Shown here in pieces: positions 34,666 through 43,929 of a stretch of DNA of 64,000 bases. Numbering within the stretch: the first letter of the stretch is position 1; each line of letters opens with the position of its first letter. The DNA lies in NCBI RefSeq assembly GCF_023208015.1, contig NZ_CP051627.1:744001-808000 (forward strand). The letters run 5' to 3'. Made by a program: the position numbers and the translations under genes. The notes under the pieces were generated by a model that saw only the letters and a list, made by a program, of their open reading frames with translations, did not search any database and had not been told where the DNA came from. This DNA comes from Thermobifida alba. Its GTDB lineage: Bacteria; Actinomycetota; Actinomycetes; Streptosporangiales; Streptosporangiaceae.

Positions 34666-37332
34666 TCACAGCGGCCGCAGCGCCCGCAGGTAGGGGTCGC
34701 CCGCCGGCGGCACCGCCAGGCGGATGCGCGCGTCCACGCACACCGCCCCCGACGGGGTCGCCATCACCGGGTTCAGGTCCAACTCCGACACCTGCGTCAG
34801 GTCCACCGCCAACTGCGACAGCCGCAGCGCCATCTCGCGCAGCGCCGTCAGGTCCACCGCGGTGTCGCCCTCCTGCTCGCCCAGGGTGCGCAGCGCGGGG
34901 ACCGAGCGGACCAGTTCGTCGGCGTCGACGTCGGTGAGCGGGGCCAGCCGTGCCGCCCGGGTGCGCAGCGCCTCGGTGTAGGTGCCGCCCAGCCCGCACA
35001 CCACGAGCGGCCCGAACACCGGCTGCTGCACCAGCCCCAGCAGCACCTCGAACCCGCGCGGCGCCATCGCCTGCACCAGCACCCCGCGCAGCCGCGGACC
35101 GAACCGGTCGGCCAGCTCCGCGTGCGCCCGGCGCACGTGCCCGGCGTCGGTCAGGTCCAGGCGCAGCGCGCCCGCCCGCTTCTTGTGCACCACCCCGGCC
35201 ACGTCCGCCTTCAACGCCACCGGGCCGTTCAGCTCCTGCCGGGCCCGCGCCGACTCCTCCGGGCCGTGGGTCCACCGCCACGGCGCGACCGTGATCCCGT
35301 AGCAGCCCAGCAGGTCCATCACCTGGTCCAGCGGCAGCCAGCCGCCCTCCGGGTGGCGTCTCAGGAAGTCCTGCACGATGGTGCGGGCGCGGTCGGCGGC
35401 CACCGCGGTGAGGGTCGGCGGGGCGCCCACAGGGCGGGCCAGCCACCGGGCGCGCGCCCACGCGTGCCCCAGCGCGGCGGCGGCCGCCTCGGGGCCGCTG
35501 TAGGAGGGCACCACGCCGTGCTCGCCCGCGGGAAGGCTGGTCACCGTCTCCGCCTGGCCCGGGGCGACGGCGACCACCGGCTTGCCGTGGCCCGCGGTCG
35601 CCACCACCGGCAGCGGGTCGGCCAGCGCGGTCCGCACCATGATCGCGATGACCGCGTCGACCTCCGGGGCGGCGACGAGCCGTTCCAGACAGGCCCGCAA
35701 CTGGTCGCTGCGCGCGGCGGGCGTGGTGTCGACCGGATTGGCGCAGGCCGCCCCGGCCGGCAGCAGCGCCTCGATGTCGCGGCGGGTCCGCTCGCCGAGT
35801 TCGTGCACCTCCAGCCCGGCGTCGGCGCACGCGTCGGCCGCCAGCACCCCGGTGCCTCCGGCGTTGGTGACGATCGCGATCCGCGGACCCGACGGAAGCG
35901 GCTGGTGGGCGAGGAACGCGGCGGTGCCGACCAGTTCCCCGAGGCTGCGCGCCGCCAGCACGCCCGCCTGCGCGAACAGCGTCTCCGTGGTCAGCGCGGG
36001 CGTCAGGGAGGCCCCGGTGTGCGAGGCCGCGGCCCGCTGCCCGGCGGCGGAGCGCCCCGCCAGCACCGTGAGCACCGGCATCCGGCGTCCCAGGCGGCGG
36101 GCCACCCGGGAGAACTTGCGCGGGTTGCCGAAGGACTCCACGTGCATGATCGCCATCGTGGTGGCCGGGTCGGCCTCCCACCACCGCAGCAGGTCGTTGC
36201 TGCTGACGTCGAGCTTGTTGCCGGTGGACACGAACGAGGAGACGCCGATGCCCAACCGGGACAGGTGCTCCAGCAGCGTGATGCCGATGCCGCCGGACTG
36301 CACGACCAGGCCCGCCCGCCCGGGCAGCGGCGGGTTCGCGGCGAACGTCGCCTGCAGACGCACGTCCTCGGTCAGGGACGCCACCCCGAAGCAGTTCGGG
36401 CCGACCAGCCGCATCCCGTGGCGGCGGCACACCGCAAGCAGTTCCCGGCCGGCGTCCGCGTCCAGGTCGGCGGTGATGACCACGAGCGCGCCCACGCCCC
36501 GCTCGCCGCAGTCGCGGGCCACGTCGACCACCGCGCCCGGCGGCACCGACACCACCGCCAGATCCGGAGCCTCCGGCAGATCGGCCACCGACGCGGAGGC
36601 GGCGACGCCGGCCACGGTCGCGGCCTGCGGGTGCACCGCGTACAGGCGGCCGGTGAACCCGCCGTCGCGGATGTTGCGCAGGATCGCGTTGCCGACGGAC
36701 ACCGGGCGCCGGGTGCCGCCGAGGACCACCACCGACGCCGGACGCAGCAGCGGCTGCAGGCTCTCCCGGCCCGCGAGGCTCTCCCGTTCACCGACGGCGT
36801 CCAGGTAGCGGTCGTCGGGGGCGAGCGGAATGGTCAGCTCCACCACGCCGCGGTCGAAGCGCTGCCGCGGACGCAGCCCGATGTCGGCGAAGACCCGCAG
36901 CATCCCGTGGTTGTCGGGCAGCACGTCGGCCCGGAACGCGGTGATCCCGTTGCGGCGGGCCCGGGAGGCCAGGTGCTCCAGCAGCAGGGTGCCCACCCCC
37001 CTGCCGTGGAACCGGTCGGCGACGGCCAGCGCCACCTCGGCGACGTCGGGCCGGTCGGTGGCGTCGTAGCTGGCGGCGCCGATCACCTCGCCGTCGAGGA
37101 CCGCGAGCAGCGCCTGGTGGTCCCGGCCGGGCTCCGCGCAGATGCGGTGGGAGAGCTCGTCGACCGCGACGGAGCCGGAGACGAAGAAACGCATCCGCCG
37201 GTTCTCCGGGGACATCGCCTCGTGCATCGCGCGCACCCGCTCCTCGTCCTCCGCGCGGGCGGGACGCACCAGCACGATCGTGCCGTCGGTGAGCAGGGCG
37301 TGGGCCGCGTCGGCTCCGAGGTCGATGGTCAT
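34666..37332 (-). CDS. GNAT-ADP-forming acyl-CoA synthetase fusion (Pat-type protein lysine acetyltransferase)
   Basis: 888 aa. An N-terminal GNAT domain (about 18-165; acetyl-CoA loop [11 protein letters not shown] at 107-117) is fused to CoA-binding, succinyl-CoA-synthetase-like and ATP-grasp domains of the NDP-forming synthetase family (CoA part from about 205; [10 protein letters not shown] at the end). In PatZ/Pat proteins the synthetase part is regulatory and the GNAT domain acetylates AMP-forming acyl-CoA synthetases at the catalytic Lys. Here the GNAT domain comes first. ASHTGAS keeps the His of active synthetases. The Sir2-type deacetylase at 55332 could reverse its action. ATG 37332 with GAGGGGGAGC upstream. 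Confidence 0.88.
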   Translation of the reverse strand: MTIDLGADAAHALLTDGTIVLVRPARAEDEERVRAMHEAMSPENRRMRFFVSGSVAVDELSHRICAEPGRDHQALLAVLDGEVIGAASYDATDRPDVAEVALAVADRFHGRGVGTLLLEHLASRARRNGITAFRADVLPDNHGMLRVFADIGLRPRQRFDRGVVELTIPLAPDDRYLDAVGERESLAGRESLQPLLRPASVVVLGGTRRPVSVGNAILRNIRDGGFTGRLYAVHPQAATVAGVAASASVADLPEAPDLAVVSVPPGAVVDVARDCGERGVGALVVITADLDADAGRELLAVCRRHGMRLVGPNCFGVASLTEDVRLQATFAANPPLPGRAGLVVQSGGIGITLLEHLSRLGIGVSSFVSTGNKLDVSSNDLLRWWEADPATTMAIMHVESFGNPRKFSRVARRLGRRMPVLTVLAGRSAAGQRAAASHTGASLTPALTTETLFAQAGVLAARSLGELVGTAAFLAHQPLPSGPRIAIVTNAGGTGVLAADACADAGLEVHELGERTRRDIEALLPAGAACANPVDTTPAARSDQLRACLERLVAAPEVDAVIAIMVRTALADPLPVVATAGHGKPVVAVAPGQAETVTSLPAGEHGVVPSYSGPEAAAAALGHAWARARWLARPVGAPPTLTAVAADRARTIVQDFLRRHPEGGWLPLDQVMDLLGCYGITVAPWRWTHGPEESARARQELNGPVALKADVAGVVHKKRAGALRLDLTDAGHVRRAHAELADRFGPRLRGVLVQAMAPRGFEVLLGLVQQPVFGPLVVCGLGGTYTEALRTRAARLAPLTDVDADELVRSVPALRTLGEQEGDTAVDLTALREMALRLSQLAVDLTQVSELDLNPVMATPSGAVCVDARIRLAVPPAGDPYLRALRPL

Positions 37333-37555
37333 GCGCTCCCCCTCTGCGAGGCGTGGGGCGGTGCGCCCCGGCCCCCCGGGACGCGTCCTCTCCGGTCCTG
37401 CCCGGCGCACTACCCCCGATTCCCGCTCCGAAGCACCCCGCCGGGGCCGTGGTTCCCGGCCGCGTCCGCCGGAGCGGCGCCGTTTCCCCGCAGCGGCGGT
37501 GTCGGTAGGGTGGGGCCGTTTCACGGACGGGGACCGCTGGGACGAGGAGGAGCTG

Positions 37556-38065
37556 ATGACGGCGGACGGCGCAGCGCCGGAAGAGGAAGAGGTCCGCGTC
37601 GAGCAGCGGGGACTGTACTACGAGGAGCTGCAAACCGGTGCGGTCTACGTCCACCGCCCCGGGCGCACCGTCACCGACGCCGACAACGTCCTGTTCAGCA
37701 CGCTCACCATGAACCCGCAGAGCCTGCACCTGGACGCCCACTTCAGCGCGGCCACCGAGTTCGGCCGCCCCCTGGTCAACAGCCTGTTCACGCTGTCGAC
37801 CCTGGTGGGGCTGAGCGTCAACCAGCTCACCCAGGCCACCACGGTCGCCAACCTCGGGTTCGGGGAAGTCTCCTTCCCGCACCCGGTGTTCGCCGGGGAC
37901 ACCCTGTACGCCGAGACCCGGGTGCTGGACAAGCGGCTGTCGCGGTCCCGCCCGGACAACGGGGTCGTCCGCTTCGAGCACCGCGCCCGCAACCAGGACG
38001 GGGTGCTGGTGGCCCGGGTGGAGCGCTCCGCGCTGATGCTGCGCCTGCCCGAGGAGCGGCGGTGA
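37556..38065 (+). CDS. MaoC-family acyl-CoA hydratase, second copy
   Basis: 169-aa hotdog protein closely related to the one at 1680, sharing the GLYYEEL/GLYFEEF opening, FPHPVFxGDTL and the TMNxQxLHLD variant of the hydratase motif (Asn in place of Asp). It has an extra acidic N-terminal tail ([17 protein letters not shown]). ATG 37556 follows GAGGAGGAG. It overlaps the CitE-like gene by four bases, reproducing the MaoC-CitE pairing of the left operon in the opposite gene order. It is divergent from the Pat gene. Confidence 0.9.
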   Translation: MTADGAAPEEEEVRVEQRGLYYEELQTGAVYVHRPGRTVTDADNVLFSTLTMNPQSLHLDAHFSAATEFGRPLVNSLFTLSTLVGLSVNQLTQATTVANLGFGEVSFPHPVFAGDTLYAETRVLDKRLSRSRPDNGVVRFEHRARNQDGVLVARVERSALMLRLPEERR

Positions 38066-38889
38066 ACCGCGCCGAGGTCGACCTGCCCGGACCGGCCCTG
38101 CTGTTCTGCCCGGCGGACCGGCCCGACCGCTACGCCAAGGCCGCCGAGCGCGCCGACGCGGTCGTCCTGGACCTGGAGGACGGCGTCGCCGCCGAACACA
38201 AGGACCGCGCCCGCGCCCTCCTCGTCGCCGGCCTCGCCGACCTCGACCCCGACCGGGTGGTCGTGCGGGTCAACGCGCCGGGCAGCCCGTGGTGGGACGC
38301 CGACGTGGCGGCGGTGCGGGAGGCCGGCGTGCGGCTGGTGATGCTGCCGAAGGCGGAACGCCCCGAGGACGTCGAGGCGCTCGCCCCCGCCCGCGTGATC
38401 GCCCTGTGCGAGACGGCGGCCGGGGTGCTCGCCGCCCCCCGCCTCGCGGCCTCCCCCTCGTGCGCGGCGCTCAGCTGGGGCGCCGAGGACCTGATGGCGG
38501 ACCTGGGCGGGGCCGCCAGCCGCCGCGCCGACGGCTCCTACCACGACGTGGCCCGGCACGCCCGCTCCCAGGTGCTGCTGGCCGCCGCGGCGGCCGGGCG
38601 GCCCGCCGTGGAAACGGTCCACCTGGACCTCGACGACCTCGCCGGGCTCGCCGCGTCCTCCGCCGAGGCCGCCCAGGTGGGGTTCAGCGCGCGCCTGTGC
38701 GTCCACCCCTCCCACGTGGCCCCCATCCGCGCGGCGTTCGCCCCCGACCCCGCCGCCGTGGAGTGGGCGCGCGGCGTGCTGGAGGAGGCCGAAAGGACGC
38801 CCTCGGGCGTGTTCCGCTTCCGCGGCAGGATGATCGACGAGCCGCTGCTGCGCCAGGCCCGCGCGATCCTGCGCCGCTCCCGCGGCTGA
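38062..38889 (+). CDS. CitE-like acyl-CoA lyase, second copy
   Basis: 275-aa HpcH/HpaI-CitE barrel. Motifs are [13 protein letters not shown] near residue 31, [25 protein letters not shown] (metal Glu) and [14 protein letters not shown], the canonical CitE motif; HPSHVAPI is near the C-terminus. It is more canonical than the copy at 775. GTG 38062 overlaps the MaoC stop (GTGA). The pair would hydrate and cleave a hydroxyacyl-CoA such as citramalyl-CoA (inference). A hairpin terminator follows. Confidence 0.9.
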   Translation: MNRAEVDLPGPALLFCPADRPDRYAKAAERADAVVLDLEDGVAAEHKDRARALLVAGLADLDPDRVVVRVNAPGSPWWDADVAAVREAGVRLVMLPKAERPEDVEALAPARVIALCETAAGVLAAPRLAASPSCAALSWGAEDLMADLGGAASRRADGSYHDVARHARSQVLLAAAAAGRPAVETVHLDLDDLAGLAASSAEAAQVGFSARLCVHPSHVAPIRAAFAPDPAAVEWARGVLEEAERTPSGVFRFRGRMIDEPLLRQARAILRRSRG

Positions 38890-38944
38890 CCGGAGCCCCG
38901 CCGGAAGGCGGCCGGGAGGGGCCGGATACCCTCCCGGACGAGCC

Positions 38945-38984
38945 CGCGCTTCCCGGGCCTCCCGGTACCGGCCCGGGAAGCGCG
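38945..38984 (+). terminator. Hairpin terminator after the second CitE gene
   Basis: Perfect 15-bp inverted repeat CGCGCTTCCCGGGCC (38945-38959) with its complement at 38970-38984, 10-nt loop. Confidence 0.75.
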
Positions 38985-39007
38985 GCGGGAGGTCCGGGGA
39001 GGGGACC

Positions 39008-39704
39008 GTGCGCAGTCGCCGTGCGCTGATCACCGGATGCCCCGGGGGGAGTGGGGCGCGCCCGCCGCCCGCCTGGCGCGACGCGGCCACGAGGGGGTCG
39101 CCGCCGCGCGTTCCGCGGCCGCCCGCGACGACCTGCCCGTCGCCGGACGGGGCGGACTCGACGGCACCGACCCGGAGTCGGTGCGGCGCGCCGCCCACCG
39201 CGTCGGGGCGGTGGACGTGCTGGTCGACAACGCGGGCCGGGGCATGCGCCCCCCGTCGAGCCGGCCGTCGACGAGGACCTGCGCACCCCGTGGGAGACCA
39301 CCGTCCCGGGCCCGCTCCGCCTGATCCGCGCGTTCCCGCCCGCGATGCGGGAGCGCGGCAGCGGACGCATCGTCAACGTCTCCTCCGTCGCCGGACGCCG
39401 CGTGATGCCGCTGGCCGGCCACGACGCCGCGACCAAGCACGCTCTGGAGGCGATGGGCGAGGCCCTGCGCCACGAGGTGCGGCCCTTCGGGGTGGACGTG
39501 GTGCCGGTCGAACCCGGACCGGTCCGCACCGGCTCGCCCGCACCCTGCCGGCCGACGGCACCGCCGGGGACGGACGACCTCTCCGGGGCGGCCGGGGCGA
39601 TCGCCGAACGCACCGGCCGCGGCGACGCCGGGTACGAGGAGCGGCGGTACGCGCCCGTGCCGCCGCCCGGTCCGCACCGCGCCGCCGACGCCGCGCCCCG
39701 GTGA
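39008..39704 (+). pseudogene. Decayed short-chain dehydrogenase (SDR) gene
   Basis: An SDR can be read only across three frames: RRALITG from GTG 39008, then ARLARRGHEGVAAARSAAARDDL through VDVLVDNAGRGMRP, then DEDLRTPWETTVPGPLRLIRAF through GRIVNVSSVAGRRVMPLAG to the stop at 39704. Frameshifts fall near 39040 and 39255. The active-site Tyr-x3-Lys is changed to HDAATKHALEAM, with Asp in place of Tyr, so decay rather than only sequencing error is likely. It stands between the second CitE gene and folP2. Confidence 0.8.
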
Positions 39705-39999
39705 GGCCGCGGCCACGGCGCCCGCGCCGCGGGCGGATGGGTAGCATGGCGGCCGTTCCCCGTCCCGGACGCGCCGGACACGGGGACACGGCAGGGGGGA
39801 GGAGCGGGGTGCGGTGGGGGCGCGGGAGTCGCGACGCGACGCACCCGGTCGCGCCGCGGCGGAGTGCGGAGCACGCCCCTCGGCCGCGGACCCCCGCGGG
39901 ACACCCGCACCCCCGGGCGACACCCCCGGCCGTTGGGTATGCCGTCCGGACGGAACGACCACCGGCACCGGGGCCGGAGGCTGAGAGAGGGGCAGCCCG

Positions 40000-40860
40000 A
40001 TGCTGAGACTGGGCAGTCGCACGTTCACCGACGACCAGACGCTCGTCATGGCGATCGTCAACCGCACCCCCGACTCCTTCTACGACCGGGGCGCCACCTG
40101 GCAGGAGGAGCGCGCCCTGGACCGTGTGCACCAGGTCGTCGCGGAGGGGGCCGACATCGTCGACATCGGCGGGGTCAAGGCCGCGCCCGGCGAGGAGATC
40201 CCCGTCGCCGAGGAGATCGACCGCGTCGCCGGGTTCGTCGCGAAGGTCCGCGACGCCTACCCCGACCTCGTCATCAGCGTCGACACCTGGCGCGCCGAGG
40301 TGGGACGCGAGGTGTGCCGGGCCGGAGCCGACCTCCTCAACGACGCGTGGGGCGGCTACGACCCGCGCCTCGCCGAGGTGGCCGCCGAGTTCGACGTGGG
40401 CCTCGTGTGCACCCACACCGGCGGGGTCCGGCCGCGCACCCGGCCGCACCGCGTCCACTACGACGACGTGGTGCGCTCCGCGATCGACGACACCGTCGCC
40501 CTCGCCGAACGCGCCGTGTCGCTGGGGGTGGACCGCTCCCGCGTCCTCATCGACCCCGCGCACGACTTCGGCAAGACCACCCGGCACTCCCTGGAGGTCA
40601 CCCGCCGGCTCGACGAGATGACCGCGACCGGGTGGCCGGTGCTGGTGTCGCTGTCCAACAAGGACTTCGTCGGCGAGACCCTGGACCTGCCGGTCGAGGA
40701 GCGCCTCGTGGGCACCCTCGCCGCCACCGCGGTGTGCGCCTGGCACGGCGCCCGCGTCTACCGGGTCCACCAGGTGGTCGAGACCCGTCAGGTCCTCGAC
40801 ATGGTCAGCAGTATCAAGGGACTCCGCGCCCCCGCCCGGGCCGTGCGCGGACTGGCCTAG
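40000..40860 (+). CDS. folP2: Dihydropteroate synthase homologue, FolP2 type
   Basis: 286-aa pterin-binding TIM barrel. MAIVNRTPDSFYDRGATW, ADIVDIGGVKAAPGEEI, SVDTWRAEV, LLNDAWGG and DPAHDFGKTTRHSLE are visible. The VNRTPDSFYDRG and DFGKxTxHS forms are those of mycobacterial FolP2-like proteins, which are thought not to make dihydropteroate themselves. ATG 40000 follows GAGAGAGGGGC. It leads a three-gene unit with the LigB-like and RibD-like genes. Confidence 0.88.
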   Translation: MLRLGSRTFTDDQTLVMAIVNRTPDSFYDRGATWQEERALDRVHQVVAEGADIVDIGGVKAAPGEEIPVAEEIDRVAGFVAKVRDAYPDLVISVDTWRAEVGREVCRAGADLLNDAWGGYDPRLAEVAAEFDVGLVCTHTGGVRPRTRPHRVHYDDVVRSAIDDTVALAERAVSLGVDRSRVLIDPAHDFGKTTRHSLEVTRRLDEMTATGWPVLVSLSNKDFVGETLDLPVEERLVGTLAATAVCAWHGARVYRVHQVVETRQVLDMVSSIKGLRAPARAVRGLA

Positions 40861-40872
40861 GAAGACGATCAC

Positions 40873-41514
40873 GTGATCACCATCGCAGCGGTCTGCCCGC
40901 ACCCCCCGATGCTCCTGCCCGACCTCACCGGCCGGCAGGACGGGGCCGCCGAGGTGCGCGACGCGTGCCGCACCGTCCTGGCCCGCGTCCTGCGCGACGC
41001 CGACCACGTCGCCGTCGTGGGCGGGGCGCCCGCCGTCCCCGGCACGGCCCACCCCGACCTGGCGCGCGGCCTGCCGCTGAGCCTGCGCGTGGGCGTGCAC
41101 CTGCTGGAGGAGGCCGGCTGGGCCCACTCGGTGGAACTGCACCCGGTGGCCGACGACACCCCGACCGACGAGTGCCTGCGCCGGGGGCGCGCACTGGCGG
41201 CGGCCCCGCGGCCCACGGCCCTGCTGGTGATGGGGGACGGCAGCGCGCGGCGCGGCCCCAGGGCCCCCGGCCACTTCGACGAACGGGCCCACGGTTTCGA
41301 CGCCGACCTGGTGGACGCCCTGCGGGAGGGCGACCCGGCGCGGCTGGCCGGACTCGACGCCGGCCTGGCCCGCGACCTCATGGCCCAGGGCCGCGCCGCC
41401 CTCCAGGTCCTCGCGGGCGCGGCCGCCGCACAGGACGCGCCGCCCCGGGCCGACCTGGTCTACGCTGACGACCCCTACGGGGTGATGTACGCGGTCGCCG
41501 AGTGGCGCTGGTGA
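40873..41514 (+). CDS. Class III extradiol dioxygenase (LigB)-like protein
   Basis: 213-aa protein with the LigB-like fold, recognised by the opening CPHPPMLLPDLTG and the ending VYADDPYGVMYAVAEWRW. Homologues in actinobacteria are conserved, usually near folate, tRNA-modification or cell-wall genes, and their reaction is not known. GTG 40873 is 12 bp after the folP2 stop, so it is in the same operon. The metal-binding His pair of true LigB enzymes is only partly evident, so dioxygenase activity is doubtful. Confidence 0.75.
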   Translation: MITIAAVCPHPPMLLPDLTGRQDGAAEVRDACRTVLARVLRDADHVAVVGGAPAVPGTAHPDLARGLPLSLRVGVHLLEEAGWAHSVELHPVADDTPTDECLRRGRALAAAPRPTALLVMGDGSARRGPRAPGHFDERAHGFDADLVDALREGDPARLAGLDAGLARDLMAQGRAALQVLAGAAAAQDAPPRADLVYADDPYGVMYAVAEWRW

Positions 41515-41542
41515 CCGGAGAGACGGAAAGAGGCGAGTCTGC

Positions 41543-42325
41543 GTGCGAGTCCTGCTCAACGAGGTGGCCCCCGCCACCGCCGGGCCGGGCCGGGAGGTCG
41601 ACGGGCCGGAACTGGCGGAGCTGTACGCCTACCCGGAGGAGGCCGCGCGGCGGCCGTGGGTGCGCGCGAACTTCGTGACGACCCTGGACGGCGCGGTCAC
41701 CGGCGACGACGGCAGGTCCGGGTCGATCAACACCGGCGCCGACCGCGCGGTCTTCTCGCTGCTGCGGGCCCTGTCCGACGTCATCGTCGCGGGCGCGGGA
41801 ACCGTGCGGACCGAGGAGTACCGGCGGGCCAGGACCGCGCCGCGGTGGCGCTGGGTGCGCCGCGCCGACCAGGCGCCGCACCCCGTGGTCGCGGTGGTCA
41901 GCCGCTCCGCGCGGCTGCCGTCCTCGCTCCTGGAGCCCTGCGCCGACGCGGGCGGGGTCCTGCTGCTCACCTGCCGCGCCGCCGACTCCGAGGCGCTGGA
42001 GCAGGCCCGGGCCGGGCTGGGCGAGGAGCAGGTCGTCGTGGTCGACGGGGACGGGGTCGCCCCCGCCGACGTGCTGCGGGTGCTCGCCGACCGGGGACTG
42101 CGCCGCGTCCTGTGCGAGGGCGGCCCGCACCTGCTGCACGACCTGGCCGCGGCCGACCTCCTGGACGAGCTGTGCCTGACCCTCGCCCCCCGCCTCGTCG
42201 CGGGCGACCGGCTGCGGCTGCTGGCCGGTCGCCCGATAGAACAGACGTTTGTTCCCCGGCTGCTGGTGGAGGCGGACGGCACCCTGGCCGGACGCTGGCT
42301 GCGGGGGGCGTTCCGGGCGGGGTAG
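41543..42325 (+). CDS. RibD C-terminal/DHFR-fold pyrimidine reductase family protein
   Basis: 260-aa reductase-fold protein. ANFVTTLDGAVTGDDGRSGSINTGADRAVF (44-73) and LLRALSDVIVAGAGTVRTEEY (74-94) are typical of the RibD reductase family, and LCEGGPHLLHDLAAADLLDELCLTL is the conserved C-terminal segment. Family members reduce aminopyrimidines with NADPH in riboflavin or folate/F420-like routes. There is no deaminase domain. GTG 41543 follows AGACGGAAAGAGGCGAG. It ends the folP2 unit. Confidence 0.85.
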   Translation: MRVLLNEVAPATAGPGREVDGPELAELYAYPEEAARRPWVRANFVTTLDGAVTGDDGRSGSINTGADRAVFSLLRALSDVIVAGAGTVRTEEYRRARTAPRWRWVRRADQAPHPVVAVVSRSARLPSSLLEPCADAGGVLLLTCRAADSEALEQARAGLGEEQVVVVDGDGVAPADVLRVLADRGLRRVLCEGGPHLLHDLAAADLLDELCLTLAPRLVAGDRLRLLAGRPIEQTFVPRLLVEADGTLAGRWLRGAFRAG

Positions 42326-42575
42326 CCCGCGGGGGCCGAAGGGCACAGTCCGACCAGCGGAGAGGAGCCCCGGGAGCGGGGCCCGCTTCCCGCGGCCACG
42401 GACGACGCGCCGCCGCCCTGTCCGCGGTGGAGCATGCGAAGCATCCGGGACGACGGCTTCCCGGGGCGGGGGCGACGGGCCCGACGGCACGCCGTCCCCG
42501 CCTTTCACGCGCCACCGTTTCCCGTGGGCCAGAATCGAAGCGGGGACGTTTCCGCAGTTCCGGGAGGGGAGGACC

Positions 42576-43619
42576 GTGGCCACGCCGGCCCGCAGCCACG
42601 ACGACCGGGTTCGGGACGCGCTGCCGCCCGCGCTCCTGCCGCGGCTGGCCGGGGCCGTCCCGCTGCCCAGCGGCTTCTCCCTCGCCGACCGGCCGGTCTC
42701 CGTCGAGGAGCAGGCCACCCTGGACGTGCTGTGCGACCGGCTGCGCGACCGGCCGGAGACCACCCGCCGCGCCTACGTCTCCGACTGGCGGCGCTGGTGG
42801 GCCTGGTGTGTGCGCAACAACCGGCCGCCGCTGCCCGCCGACCCCGCCGACCTCGCCGTCTACCTCGCCACCTCCCACCTGACCGACCCCGCCACCGGAC
42901 GCCCGGCGGCATCGGCCGCCACCGTCGACCGGTGGAGCGCGGTCATCGCGGTCGTGCACACCGCGCACGGTCTGCCCAACCCCGTCGCAGACCCCGCGCT
43001 CACCGAACTGCTGCGCCTGGTCCGCAGCGCCCGCCCCGGACGCAAGCTCATCTCCAGGACGCTGACCGGCACCGAGTACCGCCGCCTGCTCACGGCCCTG
43101 CCCCCCGACACCTGGCCCGAAGCCGTCACCCGGCGCCGCGACCGCCTCGTCCTCACCCTCGCCCGGGGCACCGGCCTGGGACCCGACCCGCTGCTCGCCC
43201 TGCCCCTGTCGGCCGTCCGCCGGGAGGACGCCCCCGCGCTGCGGGTCGACACGGACCGCGACGCCCTGCTGCTCGCCCCCGCCGACGACCCCCTGGAGTG
43301 CGCGGTGTGCGCGTTCGTCCACTGGCGCGAGATCCTCGACATCGCCGACCACGGCGGCTACGCGCAGCTGGAGAAGGAGTTCGCGGCCCTGCCCACCCGC
43401 GGCATCGGCGACGCGGCCCACGCCTGCACGGTGCTGACCGCGCCCGAACGCGACTCCGCCGCACCGCTGGTGCGCCGCCTGCGACGGGGCGGGAGCATCG
43501 CGCAGACCCGGCCCCGCCCGCGTGCCGTCAACACCCTGGTGCACACCTACGCCGAACGCGCCGGGGTGCCCGTCCGCGGCCTGTCGGCGTTCTCCCTGCG
43601 CACCGACACCGCGCACTGA
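42576..43619 (+). CDS. Truncated/degenerate tyrosine-recombinase-like protein
   Basis: 347 aa. The N-terminal part has a SAM-like core-binding domain (RPETTRRAYVSDWRRWWAWCVRNN, then PADPADLAVYLATSHLTD) as in phage-type integrases. In the catalytic half the first Arg position is lost (RGTGLGPDPLLALPLSAV instead of ALRxSELxxL), and the protein stops just where the HSLRAGF box would stand (LSAFSLRTDTAH), so the second Arg context is cut short and the nucleophilic Tyr is missing. GTG 42576 follows GGGAGGGGAGG, so it is translated well. It is probably inactive as a recombinase; it may be a DNA-binding remnant. Confidence 0.65.
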   Translation: MATPARSHDDRVRDALPPALLPRLAGAVPLPSGFSLADRPVSVEEQATLDVLCDRLRDRPETTRRAYVSDWRRWWAWCVRNNRPPLPADPADLAVYLATSHLTDPATGRPAASAATVDRWSAVIAVVHTAHGLPNPVADPALTELLRLVRSARPGRKLISRTLTGTEYRRLLTALPPDTWPEAVTRRRDRLVLTLARGTGLGPDPLLALPLSAVRREDAPALRVDTDRDALLLAPADDPLECAVCAFVHWREILDIADHGGYAQLEKEFAALPTRGIGDAAHACTVLTAPERDSAAPLVRRLRRGGSIAQTRPRPRAVNTLVHTYAERAGVPVRGLSAFSLRTDTAH

Positions 43620-43929
43620 GCGCCGCCGTCCGCACCGTCCTCCCCGGTGCGCGAGGGGAGAGCCGCCGGAAGCGGCCGAACCGGAGAAGACGGCGCCTGG
43701 AGGGCCGGGCGGCGACGCCGCGCGAGGCGGCCCCGGGGAGAGACGGCATCACCGGAGCCGACGGTCCGCCGCGTCGTCCCGGTGCCGTCGACCGGCGGGG
43801 TGCGCCCGCGACCCGTCCGAACACCAGCGGGACGGGCCCGTGCCGACCGGGCCCGGACGCGACCGCCGCGCTCGCGCCACGGCCGCACCGAGGCCCGCAC
43901 CGGGGCGGTGCCCCGGTGCGGGCCGGAAC
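43620..43929. other. Intergenic stretch between integrase-like gene and rsgA
   Basis: 310 bp in which no coding sense is seen on either strand and no missing integrase C-terminus can be found in another frame. It contains the hairpin at 43892-43924 just beyond the rsgA stop. Confidence 0.6.
43892..43924. terminator. Hairpin terminator next to rsgA 3' end
   Basis: Perfect 15-bp inverted repeat GGCCCGCACCGGGGC (43892-43906) / complement (43910-43924), loop GGT, 5 bp beyond the rsgA stop. Confidence 0.75.

Noticed and set aside
33967-38889. A very long + strand open frame opposite the CBS-BON and Pat genes
   Set aside because: It is the antisense of conserved minus-strand genes and results from high GC; only its 3' end coincides with the real CitE gene starting at 38062.
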